The notes under the pieces: generated by a model
Database searches by the model: none
The model's input: the letters and a program-made list of their open reading frames with translations, nothing else
Told to the model about the DNA's origin: nothing
Shown: piece by piece, positions 10,661-19,691 of the stretch
How positions within the stretch are numbered: the first letter of the stretch is position 1
Layout: each line of letters opens with the position of its first letter
Assembly (NCBI GenBank): GCA_002707645.1
Contig: PANN01000014.1
Span: forward strand, 6,120 to 63,113
Length of the DNA stretch: 56,994 nt
Direction of reading: 5' to 3'
Origin: Fidelibacterota bacterium
Lineage (GTDB): Bacteria > Fidelibacterota > Marinisomatia > SCGC-AAA003-L08 > D37C17
Position numbers and translations under genes: made by a program

Positions 10661-10828
10661 TTAGAAAAATCTTCGAAAAAAAACTGTTAAAAAAAACTTT
10701 ACTAAGTTAGATCTTAAAAAACTATTTATCTTTAATGTTTCTAGTAAGCTCTTATAAAGAAACTTATATTTTTTTAAAAAGGAGTAAAGTAACAAAAATA
10801 CAAGTAAAATTATAATTAATCTATTCAT
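10661..10828 (-). CDS. Possible 55-aa small membrane protein (below ORF-track cutoff)
   Basis: Reverse-strand translation MNRLIIILLVFLLLYSFLKKYKFLYKSLLETLKINSFLRSNLVKFFLTVFFRRFF*. Confidence 0.35.
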   Translation of the reverse strand: MNRLIIILLVFLLLYSFLKKYKFLYKSLLETLKINSFLRSNLVKFFLTVFFRRFF

Positions 10829-10888
10829 TTTTCTAAGGTTAATAAAATGTTATTCATAATTGATAAATCGTATAATATTAAGATAAAA

Positions 10889-11104
10889 TTAATTTTTTCT
10901 TCTATTATCATTCCGTCTATCTTTAATCCTTCTATCTGTAAAGGTTATAGAAATATGTTTTATTCTTCTATTGTTATTTCTTCTATTTTTTTTTCGTCTA
11001 TCTTTATACACATTTAGTCCTTTTTTATAATTAAGATCTTTAAGTTGTTCATTCATTGGTCTTGGTATTCTATTTGGATTGGATGAGCCTAGTTTATTTG
11101 TCAT
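10889..11104 (-). CDS. Small basic protein with repeated DRR/NRR motifs
   Basis: KDRRKKNRRNNNRRIK...TDRRIKDRRNDNRRKN. Confidence 0.55.
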   Translation of the reverse strand: MTNKLGSSNPNRIPRPMNEQLKDLNYKKGLNVYKDRRKKNRRNNNRRIKHISITFTDRRIKDRRNDNRRKN

Positions 11105-11179
11105 AAATTAGTATAGTTAGTTTTTTTATATCTTTATTTATTTTAGTTAGCAAAACCAAAGAAACCTGTTTGAAATATC

Positions 11180-11306
11180 GTGGAGTAGTTCGACCTCCAT
11201 TGACGGGGTGTGAGGCTTCACAGACACCCACCTACTCCACAAGCTTCTAAAATGATAATACGAGCTTAAGGTTGCACGTAAGACCTTAACGTTTACGAAG
11301 TATTAT
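11180..11306. ncRNA. Candidate structured RNA (class unrecognised, strand undetermined)
   Basis: GC-rich island (35 of 61 nt G/C at 11180-11240 by hand count) in very AT-rich intergenic DNA. Stems GTGGAGTAG(11180-11188)/CTACTCCAC(11232-11240), GGGTGT(11206-11211)/ACACCC(11224-11229), ATAATAC(11255-11261)/GTATTAT(11300-11306), TTAAGGT(11266-11272)/ACCTTAA(11283-11289). Confidence 0.6.
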
Positions 11307-11493
11307 ATTAAAACGAATAGATTATAAAAACAAGTATTTTCAGTTCGAAAAAAGACATGTTGCGATATAGAATTATCAAGATATTGTCTATATTCATTAC
11401 CTGTTATTTTAATAAAAAAGATTTTATTATTTCAATTCTGAATTAGCATTTAGCAATGTAGTTTAATTTAATATCATAAAAAATGATTAAAAT

Positions 11494-11524
11494 AAAAAAC
11501 CCATCTAAAAATAGAAAGGTTTTT
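11494..11524 (-). terminator. Probable intrinsic terminator downstream of tRNA-Pro
   Basis: Hairpin AAAAACC...TCTA AAAA TAGA...GGTTTTT with flanking A/T tracts on both sides. Confidence 0.55.
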
Positions 11525-11540
11525 AAGTTTTACATCGGTG

Positions 11541-11614
11541 TCGGAACGGCTAGATTTGAACTGGCGACCTCTTGACCCCCAGTCTAGTGCGCTACCAAAT
11601 TGCGCCACGTCCCG
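11541..11614 (-). tRNA. tRNA-Pro (anticodon GGG), with two stem mismatches
   Basis: CGGGACGTGGCGCAATTTGGTAGCGCACTAGACTGGGGGTCAAGAGGTCGCCAGTTCAAATCTAGCCGTTCCGA; D-arm GCGC/GCGC, anticodon loop CTGGGGG, T-loop TTCAAAT; no encoded CCA. Confidence 0.88.
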
Positions 11615-11974
11615 TTAGTCTTTATATTTTTGTATTAAACTAACTATATCAGTAAGTGAGTTTTTGATATTTTTTAAATCTTTTTTAATATCATCTATAC
11701 TGCTAACAGATTGATTTTTAGGATAATTGAAATCATTACTAAGATGTAGCTTAGCACCTTTAATAGTATATTTTTTTTTATAAAGTAATTCTTGTATATA
11801 CTTAATCAATTTAATATCACTATCTTTATAAATACGATTTCCAGCAGAGTTTTTGACAGGTTTTAAAACAGAAAATTCAGTTTCCCAATACCTTAAAACA
11901 TACTGCTTTAAGCCAGTTATCTCGCTAACATCTCCTATAGAGTAATAAAGTTTACTAATTTTTTTAAGTGCCAT
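11615..11974 (-). CDS. MerR family transcriptional regulator
   Basis: YSIGDVSEITGLKQYVLRYWETEFSVLKPVKNSAGNRIYKDSDIKLIKYI. Confidence 0.92.
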   Translation of the reverse strand: MALKKISKLYYSIGDVSEITGLKQYVLRYWETEFSVLKPVKNSAGNRIYKDSDIKLIKYIQELLYKKKYTIKGAKLHLSNDFNYPKNQSVSSIDDIKKDLKNIKNSLTDIVSLIQKYKD

Positions 11975-12063
11975 AATCTTATTTTTTATAGTTAAAGTAC
12001 TACTTTAAATATATGGAAGAAAGAGATTAAAAAAAAGGGTATTTAACAATTTGTTACAAATAA

Positions 12064-13158
12064 CTAAACTAAAGGACTAAAATTAAGATTAAATGCTTCA
12101 GCTACACCCCTGTGGTTAACTATACCATTAGAAATGTTTGTACCAGTACTTAGAAAGCTTGATGAATTTCCAACACCATTTAAAGCTAATTCTTTAATGT
12201 AAGGAAGAGTAACATTTGTTAGGGCTAATGTAGAGGTATAAGGAACGGAACCAGGCATATTTGAAACGCAGTAATGTACTACATTATTGACTTCATAGGT
12301 TGGTTGTTTATGTGTAGTAGGCTCACATGTTTCAACACAACCACCTTGATCTACAGCTACATCTACAATAACGGAACCTGAGCTCATTAAATTTAACATA
12401 TCTTTTGTAACTAGATTAGGAGCTTTACTGCCAACAATTAAAACTGAGCCTATCAATAAATCAGTATGTGATAATAAACTACAAATATTTTCAAAATTTG
12501 AATACATTGTTTGAACATTAGCAGGCATTACATCATCTAGATAGCGCAATCTTTGCATATTAACATCAAGTATATAAACCTTTGCACCAAGACCAGCAGC
12601 AAGCTTTGCAGCATTAGAGCCAACAATTCCACCACCTAATACAGTAACAGTAGATGAATCTACACCAGGCACGCCGCCGAGAAGCTTTCCTTTACCATTC
12701 ATATTAGCCTCAAGGCACTTAGCACCATTTTGAACAGACATACGACCAGCTACTTCACTCATTGGTATAAGAATTGGTAATGAACCATCATTATTTTGAA
12801 CTGTTTCATATGCAATGGCAGTACAACCGCTTTTAATAATGCCTCTAGTAAGAGATTCTGATGCAGCAAAGTGAAAAAAAGTAAATATGATATGGTTAGG
12901 CTTAATTAATTTAATTTCACTAGTTTGAGGTTCTTTAACTTTAATAATAAGTGTCGACTTTTCATATATATCTTCTAATGTATCTAAAATATCAGCACCA
13001 CTATCAATATAGTCTTGATCAGAAAAGCCACTACCTAAACCAGCACTTTTTTGAACAAAAACCTTATTTTTTAATTTTACTAATTCAGAAACTCCAAAGG
13101 GTGTTAAAGAAATTCTTTGTTCATTGTCTTTAATTTCTTTTGGTATACCTAAGATCAT
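12064..13158 (-). CDS. ald: Alanine dehydrogenase
   Basis: [58 protein letters not shown]. Confidence 0.95.
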   Translation of the reverse strand: MILGIPKEIKDNEQRISLTPFGVSELVKLKNKVFVQKSAGLGSGFSDQDYIDSGADILDTLEDIYEKSTLIIKVKEPQTSEIKLIKPNHIIFTFFHFAASESLTRGIIKSGCTAIAYETVQNNDGSLPILIPMSEVAGRMSVQNGAKCLEANMNGKGKLLGGVPGVDSSTVTVLGGGIVGSNAAKLAAGLGAKVYILDVNMQRLRYLDDVMPANVQTMYSNFENICSLLSHTDLLIGSVLIVGSKAPNLVTKDMLNLMSSGSVIVDVAVDQGGCVETCEPTTHKQPTYEVNNVVHYCVSNMPGSVPYTSTLALTNVTLPYIKELALNGVGNSSSFLSTGTNISNGIVNHRGVAEAFNLNFSPLV

Positions 13159-13159
13159 A

Positions 13160-15238
13160 CTAATCCTTCAATAGTGCTTTCATACTAAGACTAATCTTAC
13201 CAGAATCATCTACTTTGATAATTTTAACATCAATCTTATCACCAATATTTAAGCAGTCAGTAACTTTATTGACTCTCTCCTTCTTTATTTCAGAAATATG
13301 AACAAGACCATCTTTAGTTGGAGAAATTTTAACAAATGCACCAAAATCTAAAATTCTTACAACTTCACCGTTTAGAATATCTCCAGTTTTTGGAACATAT
13401 GTCATTCTTTTTATGTAATCTAATACACTATTTATATTATTTTGGTCTAGACCAAGAACAGTAGCAGATCCATCTTCCTCAACATTGATTTCAACTTCAT
13501 ATTCCTCAGCAAGCCCTTTAATATTTTTCCCACCTGGGCCAATGAACGCGCCTATCATATCAGTTGGCATACTAGTTTGACCAATTTTAGGAGCATGAAC
13601 TGAAAGACTATCTCTGTGCTTATCTATTGATTTATTCATCTCATTTAAAATATGTACTCTACCATCTTTAGCTTGATGCAATGCTTCTCTTAAAATATCT
13701 GAAGATAATCCATCAACTTTAATATCCATTTGAATAGCTGTTATACCGTCAATCGAGCCTGCAACTTTAAAATCCATATCTCCAATATGATCTTCAGTCC
13801 CAAGAATATCTGTTAAAATTGCATACTTACCATTATCATCCATTATTAAACCCATAGCTACACCTGCTATTGGGTTTTTAATTGGTACACCAGCATCCAT
13901 TAAAGCTAAAGAACTTCCACATACTGATGCCATTGAAGAAGAACCATTAGATTCAAGAATTTCTGAAACTAATCTTATTGTATAGGGGAAATCTTCAAAT
14001 GAAGGCAAAGTTGGCAATATTGACCTCTCTGCTAGATTACCGTGACCAACTTCACGTCTAGATAGGCTGAATTTCCCTCTGGCTTCACCAACACAAAAAG
14101 AGGGGAAATTATAATGAAGCATAACTCTCTTATATGATAAGCCTTCAATACTATCAATCATCTGCTCATCTCTTTTACCACCAAGAGTTGCAGCTATTAA
14201 TGCTTGAGTTTCTCCCCTAGTAAATGTAGCAGAGCCGTGAGAACGAGGTAACACAGAAGTTTCTATATTAATATCTCTTACAGTTATCAAATCTCTCCCA
14301 TCAGCTCTTTTACCATTTAAAGTTTTTTCTCTTAGATCTGCAGCAACTAAACCATCGATATATTTTTTAATTTCTGATTGAGAATCAGGATATTCTTCTG
14401 TTAACGCATCTACTACAGAGGATATAAAATTATCTACATCTGAATAACGTGTATGTTTATCTTTTGGATCATTTAAAGGTGAAATTTTACCTTTAACTAG
14501 TTTATCAATAGACTTATTTAAAACTTCATTTACTTCTTTTAAAGGAACATCACGTTTAACAACTTTCATTTCAGATAATAAATCTTCTTGCAATTGTACA
14601 AGCTCTTTAATACCTTCATGACCATACTGTATTGCCATTAGAACATCTTCTTCGGATACAAATTCACATTTACCTTCAACCATAACAATAGATTCCTTAC
14701 TACCGGATAATACAAGATCATAATCAGATTCAAGCATCTGCTCTTTTGTTGGATTCATAATTAATTCATCATTAACTCTACCGACTCTTACTGAAGCTAT
14801 AGGTCCGTTAAAAGGTATATCTGATAATGAGAGAGCAAAGGAAGCTCCTAGAGCAGCAAAAACATCAGGTTCATTAACTTCATCGTATGAAATAACATTT
14901 ATATCTAATCTAGTTTCATTATTAAAACCATCAGCAAATAAAGGTCTTAAGGGTCTATCTGTTAGTCTTGAAGATAGAATTTCTTTTTCTGTTGGTCTTG
15001 CCTCTCTCTTAAAAAATCCACCAGGTATTTTTCCAGAAGCATAGTATTTTTCTCTATACTCAACAGACAGCGGGAAAAACCCTCTATCTTCTTCTTGTCC
15101 TTTACTTGAAGTTGCAGCAACGAGCAACATGGTTTCACCATAAGTTACTACACAAGAACCACTTGCCTGCTTTGCTAAATGTCCAGTTTCTAATATTAAT
15201 TTTCTACCACCAAATTCTATTTCTTTTTTCAATTTCAT
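13160..15238 (-). CDS. pnp: Polyribonucleotide nucleotidyltransferase (PNPase)
   Basis: RNase PH domains, KH GAFIGPGGKNIKGL, S1 domain GEVVRILDFGAFVKISPTKDGLVHIS. Confidence 0.97.
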   Translation of the reverse strand: MKLKKEIEFGGRKLILETGHLAKQASGSCVVTYGETMLLVAATSSKGQEEDRGFFPLSVEYREKYYASGKIPGGFFKREARPTEKEILSSRLTDRPLRPLFADGFNNETRLDINVISYDEVNEPDVFAALGASFALSLSDIPFNGPIASVRVGRVNDELIMNPTKEQMLESDYDLVLSGSKESIVMVEGKCEFVSEEDVLMAIQYGHEGIKELVQLQEDLLSEMKVVKRDVPLKEVNEVLNKSIDKLVKGKISPLNDPKDKHTRYSDVDNFISSVVDALTEEYPDSQSEIKKYIDGLVAADLREKTLNGKRADGRDLITVRDINIETSVLPRSHGSATFTRGETQALIAATLGGKRDEQMIDSIEGLSYKRVMLHYNFPSFCVGEARGKFSLSRREVGHGNLAERSILPTLPSFEDFPYTIRLVSEILESNGSSSMASVCGSSLALMDAGVPIKNPIAGVAMGLIMDDNGKYAILTDILGTEDHIGDMDFKVAGSIDGITAIQMDIKVDGLSSDILREALHQAKDGRVHILNEMNKSIDKHRDSLSVHAPKIGQTSMPTDMIGAFIGPGGKNIKGLAEEYEVEINVEEDGSATVLGLDQNNINSVLDYIKRMTYVPKTGDILNGEVVRILDFGAFVKISPTKDGLVHISEIKKERVNKVTDCLNIGDKIDVKIIKVDDSGKISLSMKALLKD

Positions 15239-15239
15239 T

Positions 15240-15491
15240 TTACTTCCTTATGTTAAGCTTTTTAATTAAACCAGTATATGATTTAATATCGTTTCTTTGT
15301 AAATATTTTAATAGCTTCCTTCTTTTTGAAACCATTATCATTAGACCTCTTCTTGAAGAATTATCTTTTTTATTAATCTTAAGATGCTCATTTAATTGAT
15401 TAATTCTTCCTGTAAATAATGCAATCTGTGCTTCTGTTGAGCCAGAATCACTTTTATTTTTTCCATATTTCTCTATTACTTTATCAGTCAC
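15240..15491 (-). CDS. rpsO: 30S ribosomal protein S15
   Basis: DSGSTEAQIALFTGRINQLNEHLKINKKDNSSRRGLMIMVSKRRKLLKYL. Confidence 0.97.
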   Translation of the reverse strand: MTDKVIEKYGKNKSDSGSTEAQIALFTGRINQLNEHLKINKKDNSSRRGLMIMVSKRRKLLKYLQRNDIKSYTGLIKKLNIRK

Positions 15492-15503
15492 TATTTTTCC
15501 CTT

Positions 15504-16418
15504 TCAAATTACTTGGTCTATATCTTTCATTATTTGATTTTTTAAATCATTTTCGTTATTAAATTTAATCTCTTTTCTTATAAAACTAATAAACTCTACT
15601 AATACAATTTTATCGTACAAATTAATTTCTTTATTTATAACATGAACTTCCAATGTTATTTTACTGCAATTTTTTTTTATCGTTGGACAAAACCCAATAT
15701 TACAAATACTTTTATATTTGACATCATTAGCTGTTAAAGTTACGGAATATACACCATTAGGTGGTATCAATTGTTCAAATGACATAATTTCAATATTTGC
15801 TGTCGGATAGCCTAGAGATTTCCCCCTATTTTCTCCCTTTACAACTTTTCCATTTAGCGAATAATTGCGTCCTAAAAGCTTATTTGCCTCTTCAATATTA
15901 TAATTAAGAATATTTTCTTTAATTGCAGTAGTGGTGACTTTTTTATTGCTTTTATTATAGTACGCTTCACAATTATCAACTTTAATATTTGATTTCCTTA
16001 AATATTTACTTATAATTTCAAAATCACCCTTTTGATTTTTTCCAATTTTATTATCATATCCAAATAAAACAATTGAAGGATTATATTTATCAACTATCAT
16101 ATTTATAAAATCTTCATAACTTTTATTTTTAAGATTTTTATTAAAACTAACCTCGCAAATAATATCAATAGATAGACACTCTGCTAAATGAACTTTATCA
16201 TTAAACGTTGTCAAAACTTTAAAATTTTTATTACTAACAATATTCTTTGTATGAGGATTAAATGTTACTAGAACAGAGTTTAGATCATGAATTATAGATA
16301 ATTTATTTAACTTATCAATTAAAAATCTATGACCTAAATGAAATCCATCATAATTACCAATTGTAATAATGGTTTTCTTATTGCTTTTATTTGTATCATT
16401 TAAATTATGAACATACAT
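15504..16418 (-). CDS. ribF: Bifunctional riboflavin kinase / FAD synthetase
   Basis: TIGNYDGFHLGHRFLI, GRNYSLNGKVVKGENRGKSLGYPTANI. Start moved to internal MYVHNLND (ORF-track start at 16463 reads into truB). Confidence 0.92.
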   Translation of the reverse strand: MYVHNLNDTNKSNKKTIITIGNYDGFHLGHRFLIDKLNKLSIIHDLNSVLVTFNPHTKNIVSNKNFKVLTTFNDKVHLAECLSIDIICEVSFNKNLKNKSYEDFINMIVDKYNPSIVLFGYDNKIGKNQKGDFEIISKYLRKSNIKVDNCEAYYNKSNKKVTTTAIKENILNYNIEEANKLLGRNYSLNGKVVKGENRGKSLGYPTANIEIMSFEQLIPPNGVYSVTLTANDVKYKSICNIGFCPTIKKNCSKITLEVHVINKEINLYDKIVLVEFISFIRKEIKFNNENDLKNQIMKDIDQVI

Positions 16419-17058
16419 CTGGTAAATCCTCAATTTGATAGCAATTAGAAATATTATATTCACCTATTTCTGATCTTATCAATTCCTTTAAATATCCGTA
16501 TGTTTTTAACTTGTAGGCTAAGTCTCTAGCAATAGATCTTATATAGACGCCTTTACCACAATTAACTTTAATTTTAATCGAAGAATTTGAGTAACTTTTT
16601 AAAGATATTGAATGTATATCAACTAAAGAAGGTTTTCTTCTTATAAATATATCATTTCGAGCGTATTCATACATTTTTAATCCATGAAATTTTTTAGCAG
16701 AAAAATAAGGTGGTATCTGACAAATATTTATTCCAGTAAGGTCTGATATAGATTTTTCAATATTTTTTTTCGTGATTTCTATACTTTTATTATTTTTCTT
16801 AATAATTCTACCTGTTAAATCTAGTGTATCTGTTTCTTCATTTAAATTTATACTAGCATGATAAACTTTATTTAATAACATAAATTTTGATATATTTTTC
16901 GTGTTTTTTCCAATGCATAGTAGCAAGACACCTGAAGCAAAAGGATCCAATGTTCCGCAGTGGCCAACTTTAATTTCACTATTAATAGATTGAATTATTC
17001 TAATAACATCATAAGATGTCATATTTGTAGGTTTCCAAACTGGTATTAAATCTTTCAT
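16405..17058 (-). CDS. truB: tRNA pseudouridine(55) synthase
   Basis: VWKPTNMTSYDVIRII, KVGHCGTLDPFASGVLLLCIGKNTK, GVYIRSIARDLA. Confidence 0.95.
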   Translation of the reverse strand: MKDLIPVWKPTNMTSYDVIRIIQSINSEIKVGHCGTLDPFASGVLLLCIGKNTKNISKFMLLNKVYHASINLNEETDTLDLTGRIIKKNNKSIEITKKNIEKSISDLTGINICQIPPYFSAKKFHGLKMYEYARNDIFIRRKPSLVDIHSISLKSYSNSSIKIKVNCGKGVYIRSIARDLAYKLKTYGYLKELIRSEIGEYNISNCYQIEDLPDVCS

Positions 17059-17409
17059 CTATTTCTTCAGAAGTATATTAATTTCATCATACGATTGCAT
17101 ACTATTGTCTAAATGAAATTTTAAATCAGGGACAAACTTTGATTTTAACTTAATACCCATCTTAAATTTAATTTCTTTCTTCTTAAGTATAAGTAAATCC
17201 ATTATTTCAGCAGTAGTTTTGTCTCCTGATGAAAAAATACTTATATGAATATTAGCTAGTTTAATATCTCTGGATAGATTAACATCTGTTATAGAAATGA
17301 TAGAATTATCAATATTAATATCTTTCAAAAATACACTGCTTAAAATTTTTTTTATTTGATTAGATAAACGTGTTGAACGTTTATATGGTTTAATAGAATT
17401 TATACTTAT
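17059..17409 (-). CDS. rbfA: Ribosome-binding factor A, probably with a non-canonical start codon
   Basis: ORF track starts at a TTG at 17328 inside the family domain. The open frame upstream encodes the RbfA-like N-terminus [59 protein letters not shown]; candidate starts are ATA (17409) or ATT (17415). Confidence 0.8.
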   Translation of the reverse strand: MSINSIKPYKRSTRLSNQIKKILSSVFLKDINIDNSIISITDVNLSRDIKLANIHISIFSSGDKTTAEIMDLLILKKKEIKFKMGIKLKSKFVPDLKFHLDNSMQSYDEINILLKK

Positions 17410-19691
17410 TTCAATTTCCTTTTTACTTCTTTATTTTCATATACTTCAATTACATCATTAACTTCAAATTCTTTAAAGTTATCGATTCCTATCCCGCATT
17501 CAAATCCCTCAAGAACTTCATTAGCGTCATCTTTAAAACGTTTTAATGATGTTAAGTGACCTTCGTAGATAATCTCACCTTCTCTTAAGAGTCTTAATTT
17601 TGAATTACGTATAACTTTACCTTTGCTAATATGACATCCAGCAATCATTCCAATTTTTGGAATTTTGAAAATATCTCTAACTTCAGCTGAACCTACAGAT
17701 TCTTCAATAATGTCTGGTTTAAGGAGACCCTCTAGAGCTAATCTAATTTCTTCGATTGCTTCATAAATTATTGAATAATGTTTTATATCAACTCCTAATT
17801 CTCTAGAAAGTTTTCTTGCTATAACAGAACTGCTAACATTAAAGCATATAATTATAGCTTTAGAAGCAGACGCTAACCTAACATCAGTTTGGCTAACCAT
17901 TCCTACAGATTTAAGAATAATATTTACCCTTACTTCATTGTTAGATAAATTCATTAAAGAGTCACTAAGAGCTTCTATAGAACCATCAACATCACCTTTA
18001 ATTAGAATATTTAGTTCAGATGCCTTACCAGATTTAATTTCTTCAGAAATTTGATCCAATGTAATCTTTGAATGCATCTGGTGAATAGCTTCTCTTTCTA
18101 ATCTAGAACGTTCTAATGATATTTTTTTAGCATCTCTCTCTTCATTATAAATGATAAAAGATTCACCAGATACCGGAACTTTTTCAAAACCTAAAATTTG
18201 AACAGGATCAGAGGGGAGTGCCATCGAAACACTTTCGCCTCTCTCGTTTAATAAATCTCTTACTTTAGAGTATTGAGAACCACAAACAAAAATTTGACCT
18301 TTTTTTAATGTTCCTTGTTGAATTATTACTGTACCAACAGGTCCTAAACCTTTATCAAGTCTAGATTCTAAAACCATACCTTTTGCTAAACATTCTTTTG
18401 GAGCTTTTAAAGTTAAAACTTCTGCTTCTAATAATATTTTATCTAATAAATCATCAATTCCTGTTCCCATCTTAGCTGATATATGGGCACATTGAATTTT
18501 GCCTCCCCAATCTTCAACTAAAATATTTTTTTCTGATAATTGTTTTTTAATATTATCAGGATTAGAACCAGGCTTATCAATTTTATTAATAGCAATAATC
18601 ATAGGTACTGATGCAGCTTTAGCGTGATCTATAGCCTCAATAGTTTGAGGCATCAAACCATCATCAGCGGCAACAATTAAAATGACAATATCAGTAACCT
18701 GTGCACCTCTAGCTCTCATAGCAGTAAAAGCTTCATGGCCTGGAGTATCAATGAAAGTAATTTTTTTATCTTTAACATCTACTTCATAAGCACCAACATG
18801 CTGAGTTATACCACCAGATTCTCCAGCTATCACATTAGTCTCTCTAATATAATCTAATAAAGATGTTTTACCATGGTCTACATGCCCCATTACTGTAACT
18901 ACTGGGGGTCTATCTTCCATTAGAGATTCATCTATAACCTCTTGCTCAATATCTTCTTTGAATATATCTATAGTTTCAATTTCAAAACCAAATTCATTAG
19001 CAATCATGGAAATTATTTCCATATCAAGCCTTTGATTGATTGTTACCATAAGACCCAAATCCATACACTGCATAATAATATCTTGAGCAGGTAATTTCAT
19101 CATTTTTGATAGTTCATCAACAGTTAAAAACTCAGGGACTTTAATTGTTTTAACTTCTAATGAATCTTCAATATTTTCATCTTCAACCTTTTTTTTGATT
19201 TTCTTTTTAGATTTTTTATTAAGTTTTGATAAAGATTCTGCAATATTTATTTTTTTTGCTGGACCTCTAGATTTAGTACTTTTATTTTCTGTTATTTTTG
19301 ATATATCTACTTTTTTGAGATTTGTTTCAGCTATTATTTCTTTATTTTTAAGTTCACTTTGGAGTTTTTCTTTAGACTTTCTTATAGATTCTTTAAGATC
19401 AAGTTTTACATTCTTATTCTTTGGTTTATCTTCTTTTAGCTCTGCATCTGCAGAAGCTTGCTTGATTTGGTTGTTTGTTACTATAGCTTGACGAGCTTTT
19501 TCTTTTTGAACTCTTTCAACTTGAGTTTTTTCCTTTGAAAACTCAGTCAAAATAAGAGAGTAAACCTCATTAGACACAGGCATCATATGATTTGAGACTT
19601 TAAAGCCATTGTTTTCAACGAATTTCATTATTTCATGATGAGAAATATTTAATTCTTTAGATATTTGATATATACGTTTTTCTTTCATCAA
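17406..19691 (-). CDS. infB: Translation initiation factor IF-2
   Basis: [57 protein letters not shown]. Confidence 0.97.
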   Translation of the reverse strand: MMKEKRIYQISKELNISHHEIMKFVENNGFKVSNHMMPVSNEVYSLILTEFSKEKTQVERVQKEKARQAIVTNNQIKQASADAELKEDKPKNKNVKLDLKESIRKSKEKLQSELKNKEIIAETNLKKVDISKITENKSTKSRGPAKKINIAESLSKLNKKSKKKIKKKVEDENIEDSLEVKTIKVPEFLTVDELSKMMKLPAQDIIMQCMDLGLMVTINQRLDMEIISMIANEFGFEIETIDIFKEDIEQEVIDESLMEDRPPVVTVMGHVDHGKTSLLDYIRETNVIAGESGGITQHVGAYEVDVKDKKITFIDTPGHEAFTAMRARGAQVTDIVILIVAADDGLMPQTIEAIDHAKAASVPMIIAINKIDKPGSNPDNIKKQLSEKNILVEDWGGKIQCAHISAKMGTGIDDLLDKILLEAEVLTLKAPKECLAKGMVLESRLDKGLGPVGTVIIQQGTLKKGQIFVCGSQYSKVRDLLNERGESVSMALPSDPVQILGFEKVPVSGESFIIYNEERDAKKISLERSRLEREAIHQMHSKITLDQISEEIKSGKASELNILIKGDVDGSIEALSDSLMNLSNNEVRVNIILKSVGMVSQTDVRLASASKAIIICFNVSSSVIARKLSRELGVDIKHYSIIYEAIEEIRLALEGLLKPDIIEESVGSAEVRDIFKIPKIGMIAGCHISKGKVIRNSKLRLLREGEIIYEGHLTSLKRFKDDANEVLEGFECGIGIDNFKEFEVNDVIEVYENKEVKRKLK

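Noticed and set aside
11180-11306. tmRNA, 6S, SRP RNA or RNase P RNA at the GC island
   Set aside because: The TTCGAC and GACGGGG strings superficially recall tmRNA, but there is no tRNA-like acceptor/T-arm end or tag ORF in order; SRP (GGAAGGAAGCAG-like) and RNase P (GAGGAAAGTCC-like) motifs were not seen. Left as unclassified.
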